Shown here in pieces: positions 33,978-45,327 of a stretch of 64,000 bases of DNA. The translations under genes and the position numbers were made by a program. The notes beneath the pieces were generated by a model. That model saw only the letters and a list, made by a program, of their open reading frames with translations, had not been told where the DNA came from and ran no database searches. The stretch is taken from the NCBI GenBank assembly GCA_963920705.1, contig OY987237.1, positions 16,646,601 to 16,710,600 on the forward strand. Direction: 5' to 3'. Position 1 is the stretch's first letter. The number at the start of each line of letters is the position of its first letter. The stretch is from Odiellus spinosus. Lineage: Eukaryota; Arthropoda; Arachnida; Opiliones; Phalangiidae.

Positions 33978-36590
33978 TTATTTAAGTTTCAAAACTGAGG
34001 AAGCCACTTAACGAGGCGCGGGTTTCACTCACCGGATCGTATCGGGTCTGGTTTTTCGCAAGCGCAATTGGTTCCTTTTCGGTCGCAGACGAATTTGTAG
34101 GCACCGACCGTACTTCGGCAAAGAAAAAGACAACGTTTCTTGTCGATCGGGTCTGGTCCGCATCTGACGCGGGCTCCCAACGGGTACAAGCTAGAACACG
34201 ACTCGCTTTTGAGGCTACAACGTCTGTCTTCGTCGGTCAACATTCGTCGGTTGACGCAAAAACAGTTTGGACCGTGACACAAATACGAATCGAGGAGAAC
34301 CGGACCGTTCATCTCCTTTAAACAATGTCTGGCGCAATCTTCCTCCGACGGAACGCAACCTCCCGGAATTGGAATCAACGGATCGTTTCCGCTCGAAGGG
34401 TTAAACGTATCTAAATCAACATTGGGTACAAATATTAGTAAAAATACGAAAGATAGTCAGAAACCCGAAAGCCTCGGAGAACGGGAAGTCGCCTTTTCTC
34501 GAATCGATTTGATTCAATTTCTCGAAACCGCTTCGTGAACCAATTTCAACAACCGATAGACGAAGCTACGATAAATCGATTTATAAAGATAACGCGCGAA
34601 CGATTCCTGGTGATTCGAATCGATCGGTTTGATTTGACCGTTTCAAATTGATTAAGAAAGGCTAGCGTGACCCTAAATCGTGATTGGATGGAAGAAGAAG
34701 AAGTAATAGAAGCTTACTGACGACGCAGAAACAGTTTCCCATCAAATCGCAAAACGGAGGCTGGACGGAATCAACCAGTTTGCGACAAAGTTCTCCGCAC
34801 ATTCGTTTGTTTATGGTGGAATCGGCGCATCGAACCCCGGATCCCAGATAGAAAGCCCTGATCATTTTGAAATTGTTGGGATGTCGAAACGTTTTACCAG
34901 TTAATTGGAAGTTCTTTCGAACGCAGAAGCATCGTTGGTTACCCATGACGCAAATAACGTTGCCCAATCGCTCTATTTTTAGCAGCTGGATACAAAATTT
35001 CCATCGATCGGAAGGAGACTTCAGGCCCGAAGGAATCGGAATGATGACGTTAGTTCGTGGTATTACGCGAGGCGCGCTGACTCCGCTCCTATTCGAACTT
35101 TGAAAAGATCCCTGCTTTGGTAATTTTGGGTCGAAGGAATCGGATGACGCATTCTTTGGTAATTTTGGGTCGAAGGAATCGGATGACGCATTCTTTGGTA
35201 ATTTCGGTTGATGGAACGAATCCTTTGATGTGAAATTTTTAAATGGCACTTCCGAAGGAGCCGAATCATTTTTAGAAAAACCTGAAAAAAAACCGCAGAA
35301 AAATAGCCCAAGTTTAGATCTTTCCCGTATTGGAAACTTTCCCTGAAACCAATTGATTCAAAGGATTAAAATTGGCAAAATAAATTCTTCCAATTGCGGG
35401 CAGAGGAGGATTATCCGTTTTTCTTCCAAGACATATCAGCGTAAATTATCAGTTTTAAAGGGAGAATGAAACCTAACAACATCGTTTTAATCAACTAGTA
35501 ACAAAATCTACAAAAAAACGCAAAAATTCGTGAAGTTCAGCTGAATTAATTCGCATTGATGGGTCAGCGACCAACGAACGAAGGCCCGTCGTTAAGGCGA
35601 GATCTCCGTGAGACTTCCAATAACATTCGATTGGTCGCTGACCCATCAACGCGAAGAATTCAGTATCTCCGCCTATTTTAATTACCTTTCTTCGCCGGAG
35701 CGTAACAATAGCAGTCGTTGTTTGTCCTGCAAAAGAAGGAGTCACTCTTGACGCTATTTTGACAAATTAGTCTACAAATGTCGCGTTTTTTCGGATCGGG
35801 AAAGCATTGAACGTCGCTTCCAAGTTCGAAGATGTCGTCGCAGAGACCCGTGACCGCGTCGTAGTATTGTCTCGATTCGCGACGCAACGACACGTCGACG
35901 CACAAACAGTCTCTATTCTCCAAGCAATATACCTCCTCCAAATTGGAACCCAAACTACTCTGGCAATAGGTGACGCATTCGGACATTCCCTTGCCGGCGC
36001 AAAGACCAGGGCCAAAAATGACGCCCTTCTTCCCTAGATCCGCGGAAGGTCCACCAGTCGGAGGAACGGATTCCTCTCGTCCTGTACGAGAATTGAAAAA
36101 TGATTTATCTTGACCACTTTCTACCAATTACCCCCTTGGCTCTTCGCTAATTACCTCTGGCGTGAAGATCGCAGAAACAGTAACCCAGATCGTTGCAAGA
36201 GACGCTGGTCTCCGGAACCACCTTCTGACAAACGAAGAGACATCTTTGGTAGTTATAAACGGATTCGTGACACCTCATTAAAGGACCCAGACTAAATTGG
36301 CGTACGCAATGCCCGTTGCCCAGATCGCAACCTTCTCGGACCCAAATCTTGAAACCGCGCGAAACGCAAATACAATCCGAATTGAAGCAAGTTCGAGAAT
36401 CGACTTCCCATCCCATATTTCGCTGACAAAACATTTCGCATTCTTGGCAACGAGATTCCCCCAAGACGACGGAGTTGTACCCGGGCTCTAATGGCGGGAA
36501 AACGACCGAAATCTGATGCGAAAAACGCGCCAGATTAGTTAGGTAAAATATTAAGCGAAGCCTTAACCCTCGTCCCTCTGTCGTTTTCAT
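33978..36590 (-). CDS. Multidomain Cys-rich protein: eight tandem CS-alpha-beta (defensin-like) cysteine motifs
   Basis: Exons 36155-36590, 35686-36081, 34718-35281, 34033-34410 and perhaps 33978-33994: 1,791 nt, 596 residues. The four large exons all end in phase 1, and the second to fourth also begin in phase 1. Each encodes two units with the order C..C-x3-C..C..C-x-C. The second unit of each exon is nearly constant (C-x9-C-x3-C-x10/11-C-x5/6-C-x-C) and follows a [FY]xLGxxVxC linker. The first unit varies; that of the third exon lacks its first two cysteines. Invertebrate defensins and scorpion toxins share this signature, but I have no evidence of either function. The start is uncertain: Met at 36590 gives only a weak signal peptide, and a separate leader exon with an acceptor at 36488 is possible. 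If the 38-bp last intron is not removed, the frame ends at 34025 (593 residues). Confidence 0.75.
35116..35210 (-). repeat. 39-bp coding tandem repeat (13 residues), about 2.4 copies
   Basis: Near-identical copies encode DPKLPKNASSDSF in the linker that opens the third Cys-rich exon. The identity suggests recent duplication and possibly length variation between individuals. Confidence 0.9.
35541..35663. mobile_element. Intact 123-bp MITE in an intron of the Cys-rich gene
   Basis: Terminal inverted repeats of about 35 bp start CTGAATT and share TTGATGGGTCAGCGACCAA. The spacer is only about 50 bp. It lies in the 404-bp intron between exons 35686-36081 and 34718-35281. A decayed relative is at 31715-31788. 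Confidence 0.75.
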
Positions 36591-37515
36591 TTCGAATATA
36601 CGAGCTTTCTTCAAGATCGTGTTAATCTCCTATTATTCACGTTCAGCCCAATTTAAACGATGGGACTTTGAAGCGACACGTTCGCCAAATAGATAAAGGG
36701 TGGCTGAAATAGACGCGGTCACCTTCGTCATTTCCATATCCAACCGCTAAGATCTAACCTTTCTAATCATCCTATAAATATATGGCCAAATGTCTATCAC
36801 TTTACTCCACGAAAGTAAAGTATTTTAATACGATCAGCAAAGGTCAGAGGGTAAAATGTGCCGGCCGTAGACGGTGTAAATATTGAAATCAGAATCGCCA
36901 CTATTGGGAAGTTGGGGCGAGGGGAACCATATAGGCAAGTGTGGCCCGCCTAAATTACTTCCCTCTCACTTCCCGACTCAAAATGTCGAGCTGAAGAGTC
37001 CAAATAACTGGAAATAGACAGGGGTGATGTCTTTTTGGCTGTTAGGTGAACGAATGAGTTCTTGGCCCGATTAAATTATGAATCGTATCATAATCGCTTT
37101 TCACCTCGCCTTCAATGCGAATAAACGCGATTGTTTTTAAGAAGATATAAAATTTCAACCAAATATGAGACGTTCTCGAGCTATGGCGAAATTCTAGACA
37201 ATATATTTTAAAAATTATAACAAAAATTAAAATAATAATAAAAGCTTTATTTTTGGATTCAGTTAAATTACAATAAATATTTATGGTTTTTTTTAATAGG
37301 CTTTTTTTAGAGTTTGGATTTAACAATCTTAAAACGCTATAATGAAATACAGATTAAACAAAATGTCTCTTTTTTTTTTTTTTTTTTTCAAACAGAATTT
37401 CGTTACAAGGTTTAACGGTATTTAATTTATTTTTTAGGAACTATTCCATCGGAGTTCCCAGCGATGATCGTAAACCCTGGCTGCGATGGAAGAGAATTTA
37501 GAAGAAAGATAAACC
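36591..37515. other. Intergenic region between divergent genes
   Basis: This probably contains the promoter, and possibly a leader exon, of the minus-strand Cys-rich gene. No confident signal-peptide exon was found. A T-homopolymer lies at about 37370-37389. An acceptor-like TTATTTTTTAG at 37428-37438 on the plus strand suggests that the next gene has an upstream non-coding exon. Confidence 0.4.
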
Positions 37516-40017
37516 ATGCCGGTCGTGATAAAATCCAAATTAGAAGTGCGGGAAAAACGCGAAGCCAGTAAACCGGAATCGGAAGCGAAGGACTATCGCG
37601 AGTGGTTAAACAGACTAATCCGTAAGTTTTTGATCAAGAACACGGTGGTGCGGTGTTAAGCCAATATCTAGGCCATCTTTAAATAACTGTGGCGATGTTA
37701 GGTGTAATTTTAAGTTCGTCAATTGTACGAGTAAAGGTCCAGAAGTGGTTCGGGAACTTCTATTCCCTGTTGCGACGTCTAACTATAAAAAGATTCGACT
37801 CTCCAACCGGAACTACATCTCCTTTCTAGAATTTGATAGTATTTTTGCTCGAAGTGTAGAGTGGACTGATCTTAGATCCGTTAAATAATGACTGATGATA
37901 CGAATTTTTCACCCCCTCTCTTTGATATCTTGCGCGGAGTTTCACTCGATCGTATATAACATTACGGTGATCGATGAAGCGACTTTCAAACTTCTAGAAG
38001 AGTAGGAAAAACTCCTTTTCTTGAATTAAGTAAAGATGTCATCAGTCATATCACCCATTAGACGTATAAGCGTATCGACTCGATCTTCCTCGTTCTTTGA
38101 AGTTAGTCCCCACGCTCTGCGGAAACGCTCGAATCAAGTCTTCCACTAGGATTAGCGATATTAAAAGGTTCTGGAGATGTTGATTGTAGTCGCCATTTAA
38201 ATATTATTTATCGGTAGTTAGATTGTTTTTGACAACCGCTATTAGTTGATAATTCTCAAGTGTTTTCAATTAGGTACCTCCCCTAAGCCTTGGCTAAAAA
38301 GTTGACTACTAGCCTAGGAGAGTCTAAATCTCAACCCGATTTAATTTAATAATTACTATCGTCTTGATCCGACTACTTCTGATACCGTGTTGCGTTTCTA
38401 TTCTATTAGAAATACGCGGTTAATTGTTAATAATTAATTATCTTCCCGTTTATTACTCTGCAATCTACATGAACATCAAATTAGAGTAGACGACAGACAC
38501 TTATTTTAGTCGGAAGTTGGCTGGCCACGCGCGATTGGTTGATATTTTAAAGGCTTGTTAGTTCTTTATTGTTAAAGTGTCGTATGAAGTTTTAGAATGG
38601 GTATTTTTGGCAGTCTAACGTTATAGTTTGAAGTACCTTCCGAACAAAAGTGTTTTTTGAAGCGTTTTTTTGAGTTTTCCGCTGTCGCCCGTAAGGAGGA
38701 ACGGAGAAAATATAACGATGAGTCATTATTTCTTATTAATTAAAAGAATATTAATAAGAAATAATATTATATTCACCATGGCAAATAAATTTTCGATTTA
38801 TAACGATGAGTCAGTTTCCGCCTTAACTTTCTGAACACGCTGATAAAATTAACACGAATATGGAAATTTCTGTTAAAGTAAAACAATAATAGTATTCGTG
38901 ATACATTATTTTAGGCCAAACTGAAAACCCCGCCATTCGAAAAATATGAAAAAAAGTTGCGAGTCATTTAGTGGCGTCCTCTCGCGGTTTCCCGCCCAAG
39001 AGCCGCTTCTCGTTTATTCACGAATGAGAAAGCCGAGTTCCTCCTGAGTTTTTGAACGGTTCGTTTTTGGAAATGTTTCTTAATTACAAATTAAATAAGA
39101 ATTCGAAATTAAAAAGGAAATAATACGTAAGCGAAAGTTAAGCGAGATTAAAAGATATAAGCGTTCTTTCGACTGTCATTTTTTCTACCTTGAATGAAAG
39201 AAGAAAAATTACAACGTGACGTCTAAAGAAGGTAAGCCTCGGCTTAATGTAGTTTCAAATTCATATTGAAATTTCTCTAACAACTTACCCAAAAGGGAAA
39301 TTGACTTGACCCTAATAATTTATAAAATTAGAACGAAAATAGGCCTTGGATTTGAAGAGAGGAAAAATTGTAACCAAAACTATAATTGATATGTTTCCAA
39401 AATACAGTTATGTTAGGTTCGTTAGCGAAAGCAGCCTGTCCCTGACCCGGTTGACCATTCTCGCAAATTGGTGTTGGATGAAGCGTCTTTCCCATTGTTT
39501 GAAGGTGTCCATCCTTCAGTCTAAGGTTATGGTTTTACAAGCTTCGCTTTGTGGCTGGCTTCTTGGTAGTAAATGTAGAGGCCGTTATTGCGGATGGTCT
39601 TCTAGAGTATCTTGTTTATTACTCATCTTGCTTCTTCAAAGTCTTCCGGAGTCTTTCAGGTCCCCGTATCTTCTTTAGACGTAAATCTTTATTCAAGAAA
39701 ATATAATTTGGGTGCCCCTCCCTCTCTATCGAGTCTTTACTTTAGGCGAACGGCTGTTACTATTTTTTTTTTTTTTTTGGATTGGATAATATCTTATTAT
39801 TAAAAGATTTTGACTCCTGTGTTTTAAGAAACTTGAAAATGAATATGTCGATATATATTGGTCCCTTCCAAGAATGGAACTGAATTTAATTAATCAAATT
39901 ACCCAAATAATGTTTTTAATTTCAATTAATTAAATACGCGCACTTTTCTTTGTAGGATCGAGGAAATTTGACCCGTCATTTGCCCCCTTTGAGAATCTAA
40001 TTTGGATGCCTGAATAA
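37516..40017 (+). CDS. Candidate 55-residue protein, two coding exons
   Basis: Exon 37516-37621 starts with ATG (context AAACC, in-frame TAA two codons upstream). It encodes 35 residues opening MPVVIKSKLEVREKREASK and ends at a strong donor (ATC C/GTAAGTTTTT), phase 1. A pyrimidine-rich acceptor at 39954-39955 opens an exon that continues in phase as SRKFDPSFAPFENLIWMPE and stops at 40015-40017. The total of 168 nt is a multiple of three. The product would be a small, charged, soluble protein with no signal peptide or membrane segment; I do not recognise it. The first exon looks convincingly coding. The joining across 2.3 kb is a proposal: the real gene may use other exons or extend beyond the window. 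Confidence 0.4.
38711..38813. repeat. Hairpin flanked by 15-bp direct repeats
   Basis: TATAACGATGAGTCA occurs exactly at 38711-38725 and 38799-38813. Between them is a perfect 16-bp inverted repeat (38725-38740 and 38750-38765) with a 9-nt loop. It resembles a very small insertion with a long target duplication, or a slippage product. Confidence 0.75.
39400..39640 (-). pseudogene. Possible decayed coding sequence
   Basis: On the minus strand one frame reads protein-like segments (LEDHPQ, RPLHLLPRSQPQSEACKT, RMDTFKQWERRFIQHQ) interrupted by at least three stop codons. No family is recognised. It could be a retroelement or gene relic, or chance. Confidence 0.2.
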
Positions 40018-43000
40018 TACGATACGAGCAATGACTTTGTCATCTTCATCATGGGTGATTAGTGAACGCATTTCTGCCGCACCAATATCTGAACGCGCAG
40101 TAAGTAGTTTCTTCTTACGGTATCTGGTGATGGGTTTTAGAAAGTAAGCTTACGCAGTAACACTTATTTGCCCGTTATCGATACAAAATTTATTTTAAAT
40201 TCGATAAAACTTCCGTAATAATCGCGATACATACTTGACATTTACTCGCCGTTTGGGGGGGAAGATGTTCCGAATGATCTGGTAATTAATTTTAATTGAG
40301 ATTAGAATTAACGGGGTTTAAGCCAAGACTATCTTCAATGTTACGAAATTCGATGAATTCGAATAACGCGCGTTTCTCATCTTCCATAATCCAGGAACAG
40401 GGGGCGGCTTCTAGCGACCAAATGTTTTAACTAACTTAACTAATTGTCAATTTAATTATTTTATAATATTTTTTTTCTTTCGATGGTTGGGATTTCATTT
40501 TCTATATTTATTTAAATAAGAGATTTTTATTCAGTTCGATACTCGAGATATAGGCATAGATGGCGATAAGATTTTCCAGTCAAATCGATTTTTAGATCAA
40601 AAATAAAGGGGGCGTTTTTGTATTGTTCAACTTGTTAGCGTAATAAAGGGCGGATGACGTAGGCCGTGACGTAGGCTTAACTATTTAATAATAATAAGTC
40701 AGTTAATTCGTTAAAATTTAATCATATACTGGAACTTTTGGTACAGAACTAAGGATTAATATAGAGCTGGTATCCAAGGCGTTGACGGGGAATGTTCCTC
40801 GAGGCTGGGTTGAACTTGTAGCCCTCTTTTTAGCCTAAGATGTCACGTGGTCTCGCGGGGTCGAGCTACTAGGGTAGATCTCCTGGGGTAGATGCGTTAA
40901 CCAATACTGAAAATAATACGTTTTCTTTTTTATTGGGAAGTTAGGGGTTAGGTTTGAATTTCAGGATAGCGTTAATTACGTATTTTTCCGAACATTGTAA
41001 ATAATTATTACAGCGATAGGATGACATTATAAAGACATATCTATAATTGTTTAACTAATTCTAAGTTAATTTCTTTGTCGTTTGAGCGCCATAGCTTATT
41101 TTGAATAACGAATTCGCGATATTAAAAGGGAATATGAACGAAAAACACTCATTTTGACTTTAGTCTACTTTTAAACTTTCCGATACGTTTGTTGGAAGAG
41201 GAACCAAAGACTTCTCTAGTTTTGCCCTTTATTTCCCCCTCTATTTCCTAATCGTCGATTAAATTAGAAAGCTCTAAAGGGTAAATTCGAGTCTGATTTT
41301 AAAGTGAGGCTGTCACCAATGGAATTCTATTTTTAGTTTTATCAACGGCTTATTAAAAAAATTATCAAATGTGCCTGTTGAAGCGTGAAGTAAGAAACTT
41401 CGTAATGAAAGCCTCAACAGTTCATAGGTCATTTCTTTTCAAAAATATGACGTATTTATTTCTGTAACGAAATTAGCCATCATTTTCTTTATGGTGGCTC
41501 GCTCTTTAAGAGTGTGTGTGGTGCCGGGAAGAGTCTTATTAAGAGTGCGGGGAAACCTCGCTATTCGTCTCTTAAGTCGCCTACACGCCAGTATAGTTAA
41601 CCAATTTTAGTTAGTTTTCATCGCGTTTGAACCAAGGAACCCTTTTCTATATCCTTGATATAGAAAGCGGGAAAAAAAGTGTATGCCTATATAATGATCA
41701 TTAACCCGGGAGCTCTAAATTGGGGGATTATTCGTGGCGAGCGATCTCTGACCTTCGTTTGAACCTTTCGATTCCACTCGTCAGCGACTACGACTGTATT
41801 TCCTTAGGCTCTCCTTTCTATATTTTCAAAGATTCGAGAGACGCGTAGCTTTTTAGGCGCTGAACACCGACGTGGTTGTCGGACTGTAAGCTTTACCCTC
41901 GACCTCGTTATAATTATAATAATCACGTTGTCGCCGAGAAAACTAAACTTCTTTCAACCAAAAAGAAATGAAATATTTTTTATCTTCATCCCTCGTTTTT
42001 AACTACGGGGAGAACTATTGAAATTGAAGATGTTGGACTCGCGTTGTAGTCGTCACTCGTTCCGGATATTATTACGAAATTTAGTACAATTCTTTTATTT
42101 ATGAGGATGGTGCCATCATCGCGGGGAATGCTTTGAGGGTGTTGTCAATCCATTTTAAAGACCTGGCAAATATTAGGTCGTTAATTACGCTCAAGAAATA
42201 GGCCCGAGTTGTTTTTAATTTGAATTCGCTTCCGTACAATAACAAATTAAATCTGCTTTCCCAATGAGAAACATCTTCAATTTTGGTCAAAAATGGTCCA
42301 AAAATTTAAAATCCAACGGAATTAGACCAAATTCGACCAAAGGACAAACCTTAATTCAACGAAATAGTTTTGAACGTCCCGCGCTTCGGGTTGAATTGGG
42401 ATTATTTCATTCGGACATTGTTGGGATTTAACCATTTGAACGCCATATTTGACCAAATTAATTGCTCGCTCCTGATTGGATCAGCCGATTTCTTTGGTTA
42501 TTCTATATGGGACCGAGTGACGACATTCGCCCGTGTACTTAAATAACGATAATTGTAATTCTTTTTATAACGCTAAGCCTTGTTAAGCGTATTATCGAGG
42601 AAGTGAAGTAGCTTATATTGTCTCGTCCAACTTGTTTAAAGGTGTATATTTTTATTTGGCCGTCTTGTAGATAGATGTCAGCGCGTTCTTCGCGGTGCTT
42701 TCTATATTTTCCCTTTATTTTCCCGGAGGTTTATGTATTATACAGCGTTCGTAGTTGCTGGCTGAAGCATTTTTTTTCCTAATTTTAAGTATAGGTTCTT
42801 CGAACTATATGATTCGCTCGCGTTCGGCGTTTTTCTTGGAAATGCCAAAACACTCATCAAGGGGCCGATGCCTTTTTGCATGCGACTGTACAAAATACTA
42901 CGCGGCTAGTTAGATCCGCTTTTTACACCTTAATATATTCCAGCTTTACTTTTTTCATACTTTATCCATTATTTTGTCCAGCCGAGTTTATTTATTTTTC

Positions 43001-43330
43001 GTCGAAACTCGAAACAGTGTCGAAATAAAGTCGCTTTTTTATATTTAATTTATTTATCGCGATAATTATTAAAGTTTAAATTTAATTTTTAATTATTATA
43101 ACTCGCATCTTTGCTCATTTAGTGAGTATAACATTTCTTAAGCCTTTCGGTTACTCGTTTTAAAGGAACCCTCTGCTAAAATACGAAATAGAAGGACCCC
43201 TCCCCTCCCTCCTTTGTAAAGTCTCTTTCCCCCTTCATTCGATCTCGATCGTAGCTAACCTAGATGACCAAAAAATAGAGAGGAATTCGTCAAATTGATC
43301 GATCAGATATTTAATACAAGACTTGAAACA
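40018..43330. other. Gene-poor region after the 55-residue ORF
   Basis: The presumed 3' part of the last exon runs to about 40099, where a strong donor-like GCA/GTAAGT follows a second ATG (40031). Beyond that I find no supported exon. A diverged dispersed repeat at about 42290-42500 resembles 48960-49160. Confidence 0.4.
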
Positions 43331-43334
43331 CCTG

Positions 43335-43925
43335 GAAAAGTCAGGGAATTTGGATATTGACCCAAAAGATAAGGGAAAAGTTAGGGAATTTGGGAATTGA
43401 CCCAAAAGGTCAGGGAAAAGTCAAGGAATTTGAATATTGGTCCAAAAGGTCAGGGAAAAGTGAGGGAATTTGGATATTGGACCAAAAGGTCAGGGAAAAG
43501 TCAAAGAATTTGAATATTGGTCCAAAAGGTCAGGGAAAAGTGAGGGAATTTGGATATTGGTCCATAAGGTCAGGGAAATGTCAGGAAATTTGGATGTTGG
43601 ACCAGAAGGTGTGAGAAAAGTCAAGGAATTTGGATATTGGTCCAAAAGATAAGGGAAAAGTTAGGGAAATTTGGGAATTGACCCAAAAGGTTAAGGAAAA
43701 GTCAGGGAATTTAGAAATTGGCCCAAAAGAGTAGGGAAAAGTCAAGGAATTTGGATATTGGTCCAAAAGATAAGGGAAAAGTTAGGGAAATTTGGGAATT
43801 GACCCTAAAGGTTAAGGAAAAGTCAGGGAATTTAGAAATTGGCCCAAAAGAGTAGGGAAAAGTCAGAGAATTTGGATTTGACCCAAAAGATAAGGGAAAA
43901 GTTATGGAATTTGGGAATTGAATTG
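43335..43925. repeat. 40-bp minisatellite, about 15 copies, built from MITE terminal sequence
   Basis: Units read roughly GTCAGGGAATTTGGATATTG followed by GTCCAAAAGGTCAGGGAAAA. The same words form the ends of the MITEs at 22207, 31895, 45676 and 55172. Open frames in either orientation are by-products of the repeat. Confidence 0.9.
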
Positions 43926-44352
43926 AATTTTAATCCTTAATTTTTAATTGAATTTTAATCTTAATTATTAAATATATCAAAACTACAAAATTTTATTTTC
44001 CTTAATTACTTATATTTTAAGTAGTTAAGTTAATTTAATTTTAAAATTCGCTAGAAATTATTTCTAGGATTAATCAAAGTTAACTTTAATTAAATCTTCG
44101 TAAATAAATGGTTTTTCATTTTTTTGGATTTAATTTCGAAATAACGCGAAATCACGTTGGATATTTCTCAACGTCGTGAAAATGGCGCAATTTAATTCCC
44201 GCCAAAATAAAATAAATAACAACCAATTTTTGTAACAATTTAAGCAGAAATGGCGTCGGAAATTCTTTTGAAAAAGTTGCGAAAAACGAAGGTAATTTCG
44301 AGCCATAGGGAGATAGTAATTTGGACCAAATAGGCGACCGGCAGAGAGGCAA

Positions 44353-44365
44353 GGGGGGGGGGGGG
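44353..44365. repeat. Poly-G tract, 13 nt
   Basis: One of nine G or C homopolymers of at least 10 nt in the window. The others are at 21749, 46275, 50190, 54248, 61276, 61478, 62531 and 62784. Confidence 0.9.
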
Positions 44366-45082
44366 AACTGGGCTAAGGGGTAGTGGCCTTTCGGGTGTTT
44401 AAGTGGCGCCAGTGGGTCGCGCGACTAGACTACCAAGTCGCTCGTTTCCGATTGGTTGCTTTTTACCCCCGACCTAGACGAAGCTCTTTTATTATACCGT
44501 ATATACATTGTAGTTGTAGTTTTAAGCTACCGAAATGTATTACGCCATGTAAATTTTGGCTCCTATCTTATCCAAGCGTGGAAAGTCGCCTCTTTCTCGC
44601 CGTAATATTGTTCCCCGCGGACAGACAGACATCCGCGGAGATACGTTTATCATTTCTATCCCAATTATTCTAATTAAAGATAAGTTCTTAATTAATTGCC
44701 CTTTTTTTAGCGCAAACTTTAACGGTTCCTTCAAAAATCCCATTGATTTAGCATACGAATGTAATTCTCATCAAGAGTAACATTAATTAGTTAATTCCCG
44801 TTTTTAATCAAGATTTTTTGGCCAAAAAACTAACGATATAGAAATTATGACGTATGGCACACTTTCTATGGGTTTGCCTTTCTACGGATTTAATTTAAAT
44901 TGAAATATATTGTTAAAATTAGTTAAAGGAGCAAAATTACCCACGGGCACTTTTCCCTAGCTCCAACGGATTGTCCAGCATCGATGGTTAAAGTTTGGAC
45001 ACTCGTAGTTGGGTCTGGAATTTTTCATACCATTTTTTTGGTCGTAAAACTAAAATAATAATTAAGCTTAATTACTCAAAGG

Positions 45083-45158
45083 GAAAGTTGCCAAGTTGGC
45101 AACGCTTTAGCCTGATGATTGCGGAGGCCCGAGTTCGAATCCCCGAAGAAGCTGTTTT
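45083..45158 (+). pseudogene. tRNA-like sequence (A box, B box, T run)
   Basis: Contains an A-box-like GTTGCCAAGTTGGCAACGC, as in Leu/Ser tRNAs, and a B box GAGTTCGAATCC. A TTTTTT terminator follows near 45153. The T stem is imperfect, so it is more likely a tRNA-derived element or pseudogene than a working tRNA. A matching minus-strand copy lies at about 45328-45406. Confidence 0.5.
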
Positions 45159-45327
45159 TTATTATTATTGTTATTATTATTTTTTTTTTTTTAGTGTTAA
45201 TTACTAAATGATTTGTGTCATATTGAAACGTTTGAAAAATAGCCTCGTAAATAATAATAAAAATAGTCATATGAACTAAAAAAGCACGTACAGCCAATAT
45301 GGGTATAAGCTTGCCCAAATAAAACAA

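Larger units (their letters stand above)
37622..39955 (+). other. Proposed intron of the 55-residue gene
   Basis: Contains the hairpin and direct repeats at 38711-38813 and a possible degenerate coding segment on the other strand at 39400-39640. Otherwise AT-rich non-coding DNA. Confidence 0.4.

Noticed and set aside
37042..37326. Minus-strand frame with a hydrophobic stretch, considered as signal exon of the Cys-rich gene
   Set aside because: It has no ATG before the hydrophobic segment and no suitable donor in phase 1.
43357..43614. Open frame with repeated FxYW and KGQGK words
   Set aside because: It is translated from the 40-bp minisatellite and has no start context or splice signals.
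43335..43925. Array considered as a CRISPR-like repeat-spacer structure
   Set aside because: Units are contiguous without unique spacers, and the DNA is eukaryotic.
45083..45158. Functional tRNA gene
   Set aside because: The T stem does not pair well, and the paired copy in the other arm shows diverging bases; tRNA-derived is the safer reading.
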